Below are positions 11,428 to 19,434 of a stretch of 64,000 bases of DNA, piece by piece. The position numbers were made by a program, and so were the translations under genes. The stretch's first letter is position 1. Each line of letters opens with the position of its first letter. This stretch comes from Sphingobium sp. EM0848. GTDB taxonomy: Bacteria > Pseudomonadota > Alphaproteobacteria > Sphingomonadales > Sphingomonadaceae. The stretch spans positions 2,747,501 through 2,811,500 of the forward strand of contig NZ_JABXWB010000001.1 of NCBI RefSeq assembly GCF_013375555.1, in the 5' to 3' direction. The notes below the pieces were generated by a model. It made no database searches. It was not told the origin of the DNA and saw only the letters and a list, made by a program, of their open reading frames with translations.

Positions 11428-12162
11428 TCAGATCCCTGCCTGTTTGAGCTTGGGTTTGAGAGCGGACCATGCCGCCGTGTTTTCCACCATCACGCCGTTC
11501 AAGATGAAGGTCGGCGTGCCTTCGATCTTATATTGCTGATTGGCCGCTTCCACGCCCTTGGCCAGCTTTTCGGCGGCGGCGGTGTCAGCCAGGCACTGTT
11601 TCGCCTGATCTTCCGAAATGCCGCGCTGCTTGGCGAAGTCGATCAGGCCGACGGCAGCGGCGAGCTGACCGAAGCGCTGCGCCGGGGGCGCGCTCATCAA
11701 CGCCTTATATTTGGCGTCGCCCAGCGCCTGCGCCTTTTCGAACATCGCATTCTGGTTGGCGAAGAACTGTTCCGACAGCGGATAATAAATATCCTTGCCA
11801 CCACAGCGCGCCAGCAGCGATGTCGCGATGTCGATCGGGTCGCGCACGAAGTTGCGGAATTCGTAGCTCATCTTGCCGCTGTCGACCATCTGCTTGATCT
11901 CCTCCGACGATTCAGCGGAGAAATCGCGGCAGTGCGAGCAGGTGTAGGAGCCATATTCGACCAGCTTCACCTTGGCATTGGGGTTGCCCATCACAAACTG
12001 CCCTTCGGGCGTCGTGTTGAAGGTGGTCGACCAGGTCGTGCCGGCCGGCGGCGCCACGGCGGCGACCGGCGCGCTGGTGGGCTGGCTGGAACTGTCATTC
12101 TTGCCGCAGGAGGCAAGCGTCAGGGAAAGGGCGACAAGGGCAAGTCCGGACAGGGCTTTCAC
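11428..12162 (-). CDS. DsbA-family thiol oxidoreductase, predicted lipoprotein
   Basis: This is a periplasm-facing thioredoxin-fold protein that probably handles disulfides in exported proteins. The chosen GTG start at 12162 lies 10 bases behind GGAG and gives a clean lipoprotein signal (lipobox LASC, Cys19), so it is predicted to be membrane-anchored. A Ser/Ala/Pro-rich linker follows, then the fold with the CSHC redox pair (Cys75 and Cys78) and the cis-proline motif GTPTF near the C terminus. Earlier in-frame starts exist but would bury the signal sequence. A second DsbA-like gene lies immediately upstream on the same strand, 44 bases away. Whether it is an oxidase, a reductase or a DsbG/ScsC-like protein cannot be told. 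Confidence 0.88.
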   Translation of the reverse strand: MKALSGLALVALSLTLASCGKNDSSSQPTSAPVAAVAPPAGTTWSTTFNTTPEGQFVMGNPNAKVKLVEYGSYTCSHCRDFSAESSEEIKQMVDSGKMSYEFRNFVRDPIDIATSLLARCGGKDIYYPLSEQFFANQNAMFEKAQALGDAKYKALMSAPPAQRFGQLAAAVGLIDFAKQRGISEDQAKQCLADTAAAEKLAKGVEAANQQYKIEGTPTFILNGVMVENTAAWSALKPKLKQAGI

Positions 12163-12206
12163 GTTCTTTTGGCTCCGTGGTCGGGCGAGAATGAGACGGG
12201 TGTAGA

Positions 12207-12878
12207 TTAGTGTGACACGTCGGGCAATGCGGCCTGAACATGGGTCCAGTCCGAACCGCGAATCAGCGTGCCGTTCAGCGTGAAGCCGGGCGTGCCGGAA
12301 ATCTGCACCTTGTTCCACGCCTCGTCGGTCATGGCGAGCACCTGCTTCATCGCATTGGCGTCGTTGATGCAGGCGTCGAGTTGGGCAGGCTTGTAGCCGC
12401 GCTTGGCCATGAAGGCGTAAAGGCCGGTCTTCTGCCCGATGTCGCGCAGGGCGGCCTTCTGATCGGCGGGCTTGGCCGCGTCCTTGTCATAGGCGACGAC
12501 CTGTTCCATCCAGCTTTCCTGATTGGCGAACAGCGCCTCATGATTGCCGAAGAAGCGCTTTGGGTCGCCGCAGCGGGCGAGCAGGGCGACGGTCAGGTCA
12601 TATTTGTCGCGCACCGCGTTGCGGATTTCGACGCTGACCTTGCCGGTCCTGACGTAATTGGCCTTGAGCGGCGCGCTCGCCTCTCCCGTGAAATGGGCGC
12701 AGTGCGGGCAGGTGTAGCTGATATATTCAACCAGCTTGCTGGGCGCGGCAGGGTTCCCCAGAATATGGCCGCCCGCAGGGGAGATGGTAACATGGTCGGC
12801 CCAATTGACGGCGGGGGCCGCGAGAGCGCCCGCGGGAAGGGCGAGCAAGGCGAGCAGAGCCAGGCGAATTTTCGTCAT
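12207..12878 (-). CDS. DsbA-family thiol:disulfide interchange protein, exported
   Basis: This second DsbA-like protein has 223 residues. It has a typical cleavable signal peptide (LALLALLALPAGALA, cleavage near residue 20) and no lipobox, so it should be soluble in the periplasm. The active site is CPHC (Cys57 and Cys60), the same dipeptide as in E. coli DsbA, and the cis-proline loop is GTPGF. The ATG at 12878 is preferred to the upstream in-frame start at 12914 because it begins the signal peptide directly. The gene sits between dciA and the lipoprotein homologue, all on the minus strand and probably co-transcribed. Confidence 0.9.
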   Translation of the reverse strand: MTKIRLALLALLALPAGALAAPAVNWADHVTISPAGGHILGNPAAPSKLVEYISYTCPHCAHFTGEASAPLKANYVRTGKVSVEIRNAVRDKYDLTVALLARCGDPKRFFGNHEALFANQESWMEQVVAYDKDAAKPADQKAALRDIGQKTGLYAFMAKRGYKPAQLDACINDANAMKQVLAMTDEAWNKVQISGTPGFTLNGTLIRGSDWTHVQAALPDVSH

Positions 12879-12923
12879 GCGATGATCCAATGAAGCGCCG
12901 CCCCTGCACGGCAATGGGTTGTT

Positions 12924-13478
12924 TCAACTGATCTTCGGCAAACCGCTCGAATTGGCAAGCCCCTGAGCGAGTGATTCAAGCACGGCGCGCAATTCCGGGT
13001 CGCCGATGTCGCGCAGCGAATCGCCCAACTCCATCGGAATGGGCTTCAGGTTGCGCGGCGGCGGGCGCCGTTCGGGTTCCGCCGCGCGGATCATGCCCTG
13101 TTTCATCGCGACCTTGGCGACGGCGGCATAGCCGAAGAAGCGGTTCACCCGATCGATGATGTCGGGCAGCACATGCTGGATCATCGGCGCATGGCCGCTC
13201 ATGACGGTCAGTTGCAGCGTGCCGCCCGCTTTCTTGCCCGCCGGGAAGCGGATCGATTCGGGTTCGCTGATCGCGGCATAATGGGCGCCGACAATTTCCG
13301 CCCAGCGGGTGACGATGCTCGACTGCACGAAGCCGAATTTGCGGAAGGCGGCGGCGCCGATGGCCGGCATCAGGTCCGCGATCTGGCGCGGCGCGCCGAT
13401 GCGCGGGCGTTCTTCCGCCGCTTTCTTGCGGCTTTTCATTTTGGGTGTCGCGGGGCGTTCCGTCATCGGCTTCACCAT
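12924..13478 (-). CDS. dciA: DciA-like protein (DUF721)
   Basis: DciA proteins load or operate the replicative helicase DnaB in bacteria that lack DnaC. The protein of about 184 residues starts with a basic segment (PKMKSRKKAAEERPRIG). It contains the DUF721 core (IVTRWAEIVGAHYAAISEPE, then LQLTVMSGHAPMIQHV and IIDRVNRFFGYAAVAKV) and ends in a low-complexity Pro/Arg-rich tail. The start could be the ATG at 13478 or at 13466; neither has a strong ribosome site. It is transcribed divergently from mutY, only 14 bases away, so each promoter must lie within the other gene's coding region or the mRNAs have very short leaders. Confidence 0.78.
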   Translation of the reverse strand: MVKPMTERPATPKMKSRKKAAEERPRIGAPRQIADLMPAIGAAAFRKFGFVQSSIVTRWAEIVGAHYAAISEPESIRFPAGKKAGGTLQLTVMSGHAPMIQHVLPDIIDRVNRFFGYAAVAKVAMKQGMIRAAEPERRPPPRNLKPIPMELGDSLRDIGDPELRAVLESLAQGLANSSGLPKIS

Positions 13479-13492
13479 GGCATAGGGCTGGC

Positions 13493-14563
13493 ATGCGCGT
13501 CGAGGGTAACGGAAAGAAAATCGCGGCAGATCTGCTCGCCCACTATGATGTTCATGCGCGCAAGCTGCCATGGCGGGCGCCGCCGGGGGCCAATGCCGCC
13601 GACCCCTATCGGGTGTGGTTGTCGGAGGTGATGCTCCAGCAGACGACCGTGGCGGCGGTCGGACCCTATTTCGCGAAATTCACGGAGCGCTGGCCCGATG
13701 TGACGGCGCTGGCGGCGGAAGAGGATGCCGAGGTGATGGCCGCCTGGGCGGGGCTTGGCTATTATGCCCGTGCCCGCAATCTGCTCGCTTGCGCGCGGGC
13801 GGTGGCGGGGGAGCATGGCGGGACGTTCCCCGATACGGAGGATGGGCTGCGGGCGCTGCCGGGCGTGGGCGCCTATACGGCGGCGGCGGTGGCGGCGATC
13901 GCCTTCGGCCGCCGCGCCGTGGTGGTCGACGCCAATGTCGAGCGGGTGGTGGCGCGGCTCTTTGCCATAGCGACGCCTCTGCCCGCGGCGCGCCCGGAAA
14001 TCCGTGCGGCGACCGACGCCATCACGCCGGATGCCCGCGCCGGGGACTTCGCGCAGGCGATGATGGATCTGGGCGCGACCATCTGCACGCCCCGCAATCC
14101 GGCCTGCGGCATCTGCCCCTTGCGGCTGGATTGCGCGGCCTGTGCGACTGCCGATCCGGCGGCTTTCCCGGTCAAGGCGGCGAAGAAAGCCAAGCCGCAT
14201 CGCCTGGGCCATGGCTGGTGGATCGAGCGGCCGGACGGGCATGTCTGGCTGGTGCGGCGGCCGGACAAGGGCATGTTGGGCGGGATGCGCGCGCTGCCCT
14301 CTTCGGACTGGAACGACACGCCTGATGCGACGCCGCCCCTGGCTGCGGGCTGGCGGCGGGTGCCTGATCCGGTGGCGCATGTTTTTACCCATTTCTCCCT
14401 CGCATTGACGGTGCACCATGCCCATGTCGGGCAGGACGCGACCCCGCCCGGCGAGGGGGAATGGTGGCCGGTGGCGGAGATCGGAAAGGCGGGCCTGCCA
14501 ACCCTGTTCGCCCGCGCGGCCGAAGCCGCGATGAAGGAGAGAGTGAACGATGCACGGCCGTAA
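13493..14563 (+). CDS. mutY: A/G-specific adenine DNA glycosylase
   Basis: MutY removes adenine mispaired with 8-oxoguanine. The 356-residue protein has the catalytic Glu region (SEVMLQQTTV), the helix-hairpin-helix motif LPGVGAYTAAAV and the catalytic Asp in VVVDANVERV. The four cysteines of a [4Fe-4S] cluster are spaced C-x6-C-x2-C-x5-C (CTPRNPACGICPLRLDC). The C-terminal part is the NUDIX-like 8-oxoG recognition domain (HVFTHFSL). I took the ATG at 13493 because the frame upstream of it has no family similarity. It overlaps nudC by 14 bases and heads the mutY-nudC-pmbA-cysQ set. Confidence 0.96.
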   Translation: MRVEGNGKKIAADLLAHYDVHARKLPWRAPPGANAADPYRVWLSEVMLQQTTVAAVGPYFAKFTERWPDVTALAAEEDAEVMAAWAGLGYYARARNLLACARAVAGEHGGTFPDTEDGLRALPGVGAYTAAAVAAIAFGRRAVVVDANVERVVARLFAIATPLPAARPEIRAATDAITPDARAGDFAQAMMDLGATICTPRNPACGICPLRLDCAACATADPAAFPVKAAKKAKPHRLGHGWWIERPDGHVWLVRRPDKGMLGGMRALPSSDWNDTPDATPPLAAGWRRVPDPVAHVFTHFSLALTVHHAHVGQDATPPGEGEWWPVAEIGKAGLPTLFARAAEAAMKERVNDARP

Positions 14564-15470
14564 TGTCCCGGATTCGCAGCTATTGGCTTATGTGGGGGGA
14601 CGGCTGGACCGGGTCGATCACATCCGCACCAATCCCGATCTGCTGGCGCAGGTCTTTGCTTCGCCGCTTGCCCTCCGGGTGGTGCTGGAGGGGCTGGAGC
14701 CGGTGGTGGAGGGCGGCCATCTGCTGATGGAGCCGTTGCCGGGCGGCGCCTGGGTGGAACATTATGTGTTGCTCGGCATGGACGAGGGGCAACGCCCGAT
14801 CTTCGCGGAACTGCTGGCGGATACGCCGGACAGCGCCTTTGCCACGGCGCGCAGCCGGGGTCTGGTGAGCGAGGTGCCGGGCCATGAAGTGGCTCTCTAC
14901 GGCACGGCGCGCAGCCTGCTGTCCTGGCATGCGCGGCATCGCTTCTGCTCGGTCTGCGGGCAGCGCACCGCGCCGGTCAAGGCGGGCTGGTCGCGCCAGT
15001 GCCAGTCCTGCCAGGCCGAGCATTTTCCGCGTGTCGACCCGGTCGTCATCATGCTGGCTGAACATCGCGGGCGCGTACTGCTGGGCCGTCAGCATGGCTG
15101 GCCGGCGGGACGTTATTCCGCGCTCGCCGGTTTCGTCGAGCCGGGCGAGGCGCTGGAAGAGGCCGTGGCGCGGGAGATCAAGGAGGAGGCGGGCGTCGCC
15201 GTCCATTCGGTGCGCTATGTGATGAGCCAGCCCTGGCCCTTCCCCTCCTCGCTGATGATGGCCTGCACGTCGCAGGCCGATGACGATGCGCTGAAAATCG
15301 ACGAAACCGAACTGGAACATGCCTTCTGGTGCGATGCCGAGGGCGTTCGCGCCGCGCTGGCGGAGGAGGAGGGCGCGCCCTTCATCGCCCCGCCGCCGAT
15401 GGCGGTCGCCTGGCACCTTCTCCGCCACTGGCTGGACGGGCAGGTTGCGGGCGGCAACCCAAGCGCGTAA
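14550..15470 (+). CDS. nudC: NAD+ diphosphatase / RNA NAD-decapping enzyme NudC
   Basis: NudC hydrolyses NADH to NMNH and AMP and removes NAD caps from RNA. The 306-residue protein has a zinc ribbon (CSVCGQ...CQSC near residues 131-153) and a Nudix box (GFVEPGEALEEAVAREIKEE). It also has the subfamily mark SQPWPFPSSLM, which separates NudC from other Nudix hydrolases. The ATG follows AAGGAG with a 10-base spacing inside the end of mutY. Pairing with mutY puts two oxidative-damage or nucleotide-housekeeping genes in one transcript. Confidence 0.95.
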   Translation: MHGRNVPDSQLLAYVGGRLDRVDHIRTNPDLLAQVFASPLALRVVLEGLEPVVEGGHLLMEPLPGGAWVEHYVLLGMDEGQRPIFAELLADTPDSAFATARSRGLVSEVPGHEVALYGTARSLLSWHARHRFCSVCGQRTAPVKAGWSRQCQSCQAEHFPRVDPVVIMLAEHRGRVLLGRQHGWPAGRYSALAGFVEPGEALEEAVAREIKEEAGVAVHSVRYVMSQPWPFPSSLMMACTSQADDDALKIDETELEHAFWCDAEGVRAALAEEEGAPFIAPPPMAVAWHLLRHWLDGQVAGGNPSA

Positions 15471-15510
15471 GGCCGCAAGCTTCCGCCCCAGACAGGAATC
15501 CGATAAGTCC

Positions 15511-16857
15511 ATGCTCAGCCTCGAAGAAGCCCAGTCTCGCGCGGAGGATCTGGTTGCGGCGGCACGCCGGGCGGGGGCGGATGCGGCCGACGCCATCTAC
15601 GCCTGCAACGCGTCGACCAATGTGTCGGTGCGGCTGGGCGCGCTGGAAGATGTCGAACGGTCCGAGGGCGAGGAAATCGGCCTGCGCGTCTTCGTCGGCC
15701 AGCGGTCCGCCAGCATTTCCGCTTCGGATATGAACCCCGCGACGCTGGCGACGCTGGTGGAGCGCTGCATCGCCATGGCGCGAGAGGCTCCGGAAGATCC
15801 ATATGCGGGTCTGGCGCCGGAAGACCGGCTGCTCAGGAAGAAGCTGCCTGCGCTCGACCTGGCCGATCCCTTCGAGCCGGAACCGGCGGACCTCAAGGCC
15901 CGCGCCATGATCGCCGAAGAGGCTGCGCGGGCGGTAATGGGCGTCACCAACAGCGAAGGCGGCGGTGCGGCGACCGGACGCAGCCAGGTCGCGCTGGCGA
16001 CCAGCCATGGTTTTGCCGGGGCCTATGCCGGGACCAGCCATTCGACCTGGGTGAGCGTGCTCGCCGGGACCGGGGCCGATATGCAGCGCGACCATGCCAG
16101 CCACAGCGTCCGCCATATCGAGGATCTGGACGATGCCGAAGCGGTCGGCACGCGCGCCGGACACCGGGCCGTGGCGCGGCTCAATCCCGTGAAGATGGAA
16201 AGCGGCGTCATGCCTGTGATCTTCGACCCGCGCATCGGCGCCAGCCTGATCGGTCATCTGATCGGCGGCATGGTCGGCCCGGCGATTGCGCGCCGGTCGA
16301 GTTTCCTGCTGGACTCGCTGGGTGAGAAACTTTTCGACGCCGACATCACCATCATCGACGATCCGCTGCGGCCGCGGGGCTTGCGCTCGCGCCCCTTCGA
16401 TGGCGAGGGGCTGCCGGTCGAACGCCGCGCGCTGATCGAAGCGGGCGTGCTGACCGGCTGGCTGATGGACAGCGCCTCCGCGCGGCAGCTTGGCCTTGAG
16501 CCCACCGGCCATGCCAGCCGGGGTGGCAGCGGAGCGCCAGGCGCGGGCGTCACCAATGTCCATATGGAGCCGGGCACGCTTTCGCCTACGGAACTGACGG
16601 CGGACATCCAGCGCGGCCTGTATGTTACCGAGCTGATCGGCATGGGCGTCAATGGCGTCACCGGCGATTACAGCCGGGGCGCGGCGGGCTTCCTGATCGA
16701 AAATGGCGCGGCGACGCGGGCGGTGTCGGAAATCACCATCGCCAGCAATCTGAAGGATATGTTCCGTACGCTGGTGCCGGCCAATGATCTGGTCTTCCGC
16801 TACGGCATGAACGTGCCGACCCTTCGCGTCGACGGAATGACCATTGCCGGCGGCTGA
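15511..16857 (+). CDS. pmbA: TldE/PmbA-family metalloprotease
   Basis: TldD and PmbA (TldE) form a heteromeric zinc protease that degrades unstructured peptides and matures some microcins and RiPPs. The 448-residue protein matches the PmbA branch. It has an N-terminal domain with NVSVRLGALEDVERSEGEE and a C-terminal beta-sandwich part with MPVIFDPRIGASLIGHLIGG and GVNGVTGDYSRGAAGFLIEN. PmbA itself lacks the HExxxH motif of TldD, and none was seen here. The ATG at 15511 opens the family sequence; the frame continues upstream only inside nudC. The stop overlaps the TTG start of cysQ. No tldD is in the window. Confidence 0.92.
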   Translation: MLSLEEAQSRAEDLVAAARRAGADAADAIYACNASTNVSVRLGALEDVERSEGEEIGLRVFVGQRSASISASDMNPATLATLVERCIAMAREAPEDPYAGLAPEDRLLRKKLPALDLADPFEPEPADLKARAMIAEEAARAVMGVTNSEGGGAATGRSQVALATSHGFAGAYAGTSHSTWVSVLAGTGADMQRDHASHSVRHIEDLDDAEAVGTRAGHRAVARLNPVKMESGVMPVIFDPRIGASLIGHLIGGMVGPAIARRSSFLLDSLGEKLFDADITIIDDPLRPRGLRSRPFDGEGLPVERRALIEAGVLTGWLMDSASARQLGLEPTGHASRGGSGAPGAGVTNVHMEPGTLSPTELTADIQRGLYVTELIGMGVNGVTGDYSRGAAGFLIENGAATRAVSEITIASNLKDMFRTLVPANDLVFRYGMNVPTLRVDGMTIAGG

Positions 16858-17641
16858 CGTCCCCCTGCGCGACCTGGTGTCGGTCGTGTCGGATGCGGCC
16901 GACCGCGCGCTGACGCTCTGGGCGGGCGGGGAAACGCGCGTGCGCCAGTGGGAAAAAATGCCTGGTCATCCGGTGTGCGAGGCTGATCTGGAACTGGATG
17001 CCATGCTGCGGGAGCGGCTTTATGCGCTCGATCCGTCGGCGGGCTGGCTGTCGGAAGAAACCGCCGATACCGTGCACCGGCTGGGCCTTCCGCGCGTCTG
17101 GGTGGTCGATCCGATCGACGGCACCCGCGATTATCTGCGGGGGAAGCCCGGCTGGGCGGTGTCGGTCGCGCTGGTGGAAAATGGCGCGGTGCGCATGGGC
17201 ATATTGGCGGCGCCTGCCCGCAACGAGCTGTGGATCGCGCAGGCGGGCGCGGGCGCGACCCGCAATGGGCGCAGGTTGCAGGCGGGTGGCCGCACCATGC
17301 TGCCGGGCGCCCGGGTGCCTGCCGATCAGCTTCCCCGTCATGACCGCGATCTGGTGACGGTCGACAAACCCAACAGCATCGCGCTGCGCATGGCGATGGT
17401 CGCCGCCGATGAGGCCGATCTGGTTGCCACCGTGCGCTGGGGCAATGAATGGGATGTCGCCGCTGCGGCACTGATCGCGCAGGAAGCAGGCGCCGTCGTC
17501 ACCGATGCGCTGGGCGACCCCTTTTCCTTCAACCGGCCGCAGCCGACCGCCTTCGGTCTGCTCTGCGCTGCGCCGGGCATTCACGCAGCTGCGGTCGAGC
17601 GTTTGGCGCCACGGGCACAGGAAATATTGGGGCGGAGTTAG
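16844..17641 (+). CDS. cysQ: 3'(2'),5'-bisphosphate nucleotidase / inositol monophosphatase-family protein
   Basis: This is a Mg2+-dependent phosphatase of the IMPase superfamily. The CysQ branch removes phosphate from 3'-phosphoadenosine 5'-phosphate formed in sulfate assimilation. The 265-residue protein has the metal-binding motifs WLSEETAD near residue 65 and VVDPIDGTRDYLRG near residue 86. The second DG/WD site is WGNEWDVAAAALIAQEAG. The best start is a TTG at 16844, overlapping the end of pmbA by 14 bases and preceded by GGAATGA. The exact substrate is less sure than the family. It converges on the SGNH hydrolase, whose stop overlaps by four bases. Confidence 0.85.
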   Translation: MPAADVPLRDLVSVVSDAADRALTLWAGGETRVRQWEKMPGHPVCEADLELDAMLRERLYALDPSAGWLSEETADTVHRLGLPRVWVVDPIDGTRDYLRGKPGWAVSVALVENGAVRMGILAAPARNELWIAQAGAGATRNGRRLQAGGRTMLPGARVPADQLPRHDRDLVTVDKPNSIALRMAMVAADEADLVATVRWGNEWDVAAAALIAQEAGAVVTDALGDPFSFNRPQPTAFGLLCAAPGIHAAAVERLAPRAQEILGRS

Positions 17642-18351
17642 GGCGCGCAGCGGCGCACGGTTTCGGGCGGCAGGATCTCGTTCAGCCGCTGGCGCACCAC
17701 GCCGGCCCAGATCCGGTATCCCGCCGGGTTCATATGCACGCCGTCGTGCCGGTAATTGTCACCCAGCTTGCCGTCCTTCAGCAGCGGTGTGGTGATATCC
17801 GCATAATAGGCAAGCGGGACATGGGGGATGAGGCGCTGCGCCGCCGCGTTGAACAATTGCTGGTTCGCGAAGCTCGACCGGCGCGTGGGGCTGGGCTTCA
17901 TCGACAGCACCAGTACCGGCACATCGCTCATGATCCGGCTGCGCGAGTCCAGGAAATGGCCCAGTTCGCGGATCACCGTGCGAACCGGCACGCCATTGGC
18001 GATGTCGTTTTCCCCGGCATAGAGGATGATGGCGACCGGCCGGCCGTCTCCCCCGCTATTGGCGAAGCGGGGCAGCAGGTCGGCGAAGGTCGCGTTGTCG
18101 ATGCCGCGATTATGCGTGATCCAGGGCGCCATGTCGCGGCTGAGGCTGGTCCAGCGGTGCATGGACGAACTGCCGATGAACCAGAGCGAACAGGCGCCTT
18201 GACGCGGTTCGTCATCGGGCAGGGTCGCGCTGGCCTGTCGATGATCTTGCACCGCCAGCCAGCCGCCGACGATCAGACAGAAGATCAGGATTGCCATCCC
18301 CATCTTGGCAACAGGTGAGGCGTCGAGGCGTTGCAGCAGCGGCGTCTTCAT
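17638..18351 (-). CDS. Membrane-anchored SGNH/GDSL-type hydrolase
   Basis: This 237-residue protein has a short cytoplasmic N terminus, one transmembrane helix (residues 18-35) and a periplasmic SGNH hydrolase domain. Block I reads FIGSSS, with Ser replacing the usual Asp of GDS and the nucleophile probably Ser62. YAGENDI provides the Asn of block III, and DGVHMNPAGY provides the Asp-His pair of block V. Such enzymes are esterases or acetyl-hydrolases acting on polysaccharides or lipids. It is divergent from an acyltransferase-3 gene, which suggests joint work on acylation of a surface glycan. I preferred the ATG at 18351 to the TTG at 18387. Confidence 0.8.
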   Translation of the reverse strand: MKTPLLQRLDASPVAKMGMAILIFCLIVGGWLAVQDHRQASATLPDDEPRQGACSLWFIGSSSMHRWTSLSRDMAPWITHNRGIDNATFADLLPRFANSGGDGRPVAIILYAGENDIANGVPVRTVIRELGHFLDSRSRIMSDVPVLVLSMKPSPTRRSSFANQQLFNAAAQRLIPHVPLAYYADITTPLLKDGKLGDNYRHDGVHMNPAGYRIWAGVVRQRLNEILPPETVRRCAP

Positions 18352-18470
18352 CGAAGGATATAAGTAAAGCTTTTTTCCTGCCTGCAAAGTGGCCTTTTAC
18401 CCGGTCGCCATTAACGATGCCGCAATCATGTGACGATAACGTTCCAACCTGGGGGTGCTAGGGCAATATC

Positions 18471-19427
18471 ATGGGCAAGAATCCGTCAATCGACCTGCTG
18501 AAAGGCGTGTTGATCCTGCTCGTCATGGGCGGGCATGTGATGGAACTGACCGGCGGCCATGATCTGGTGCTATGGGTCGGATCGGGGTTTCGCATGCCGT
18601 TGATGGTCGGCATTTCGGGCTATCTGCTCAATGTCACCCGGACCCGCAGCGATTCCGCGTCCAACCTCTTTTCCCGCTACGGGCGACGAATGCTGCTGCC
18701 CTGGGCCTTTGCAGGGATCGTCTATATGCTTGCCAGCGGGGAAGCGCTGCGCTGGACCTTGCCTTTTGACCTGCTGTTCCGACCGCCGTTCCATCTCTGG
18801 TATGTGCCGACGCTGTTCTTCATGATCATGCTGACGCGGCTGTTGCCCTTCTCCCCGCTGGCGCTGCTGGCGGTGGGCGCGCCCGTCAGCCTCGCCATCA
18901 TGTACGGCTTCGGTCTTGGCCATGGTCCGGTAGGGGACAGCCTGCTGTCGCTGGACAGTCGATTTCTGCGTTACCCCGTTTATTTCTTCTTCGGCATGAT
19001 GATGGCGGAACGGCCCATTTCGCGGCGGCATTTGCCCATCGCGGTGATCGTCATGCTGCTGGGTCTCTTCTGGTGGTCGGGCCTGTACGATGCCGACAAT
19101 GAACTGGCCTTCGTTCCCGCGCGTCTGTTGATGAACCTTGGCCAGATCGCGCTGTTGCCGACGCTATCGGCATGGCGGGCGGATTTCGCGCCGGTCAGCG
19201 CGATCGGGCGCGACAGCCTGTTCTTTTATCTCTGGCACCCGATGGTCATGGGCGTGGTCATCATGACGGGGATAGGACCGCTGGCGACGCTGGCGCTGTC
19301 GATACTGCTGCTGACCTTTGCCAGCCGACTGACTGCGCGAGGGGCGCTCTTGCCGCTGCTCTTCGGCAGCGTGCCGGAACGGCGGGGGACGAAATCCGCA
19401 ACCCCCGCCGCAGCCTTAGCGGCCTGA
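18471..19427 (+). CDS. Acyltransferase family 3 membrane protein
   Basis: The 318-residue protein is polytopic and opens with SIDLLKGVLILLVMGGHVME, the typical start of acyltransferase-3 (OafA/WecH-like) proteins. The conserved Arg/His features of the family appear in RYGRRMLLPW and FHLWYVPTLFF, and FYLWHPM lies near the C terminus. These proteins move acyl groups, often acetyl, onto sugars of surface polysaccharides at the inner membrane. It is transcribed away from the SGNH hydrolase gene with a 119-base gap. The acceptor sugar is unknown. Confidence 0.88.
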   Translation: MGKNPSIDLLKGVLILLVMGGHVMELTGGHDLVLWVGSGFRMPLMVGISGYLLNVTRTRSDSASNLFSRYGRRMLLPWAFAGIVYMLASGEALRWTLPFDLLFRPPFHLWYVPTLFFMIMLTRLLPFSPLALLAVGAPVSLAIMYGFGLGHGPVGDSLLSLDSRFLRYPVYFFFGMMMAERPISRRHLPIAVIVMLLGLFWWSGLYDADNELAFVPARLLMNLGQIALLPTLSAWRADFAPVSAIGRDSLFFYLWHPMVMGVVIMTGIGPLATLALSILLLTFASRLTARGALLPLLFGSVPERRGTKSATPAAALAA

Positions 19428-19434
19428 CGATGTT

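Noticed and set aside
9819..11539. Long plus-strand open frames over smc (290 and 512 residues)
   Set aside because: The smc coiled coil, rich in Ala/Glu/Arg codons, suppresses stop codons on the other strand. The products are low complexity.
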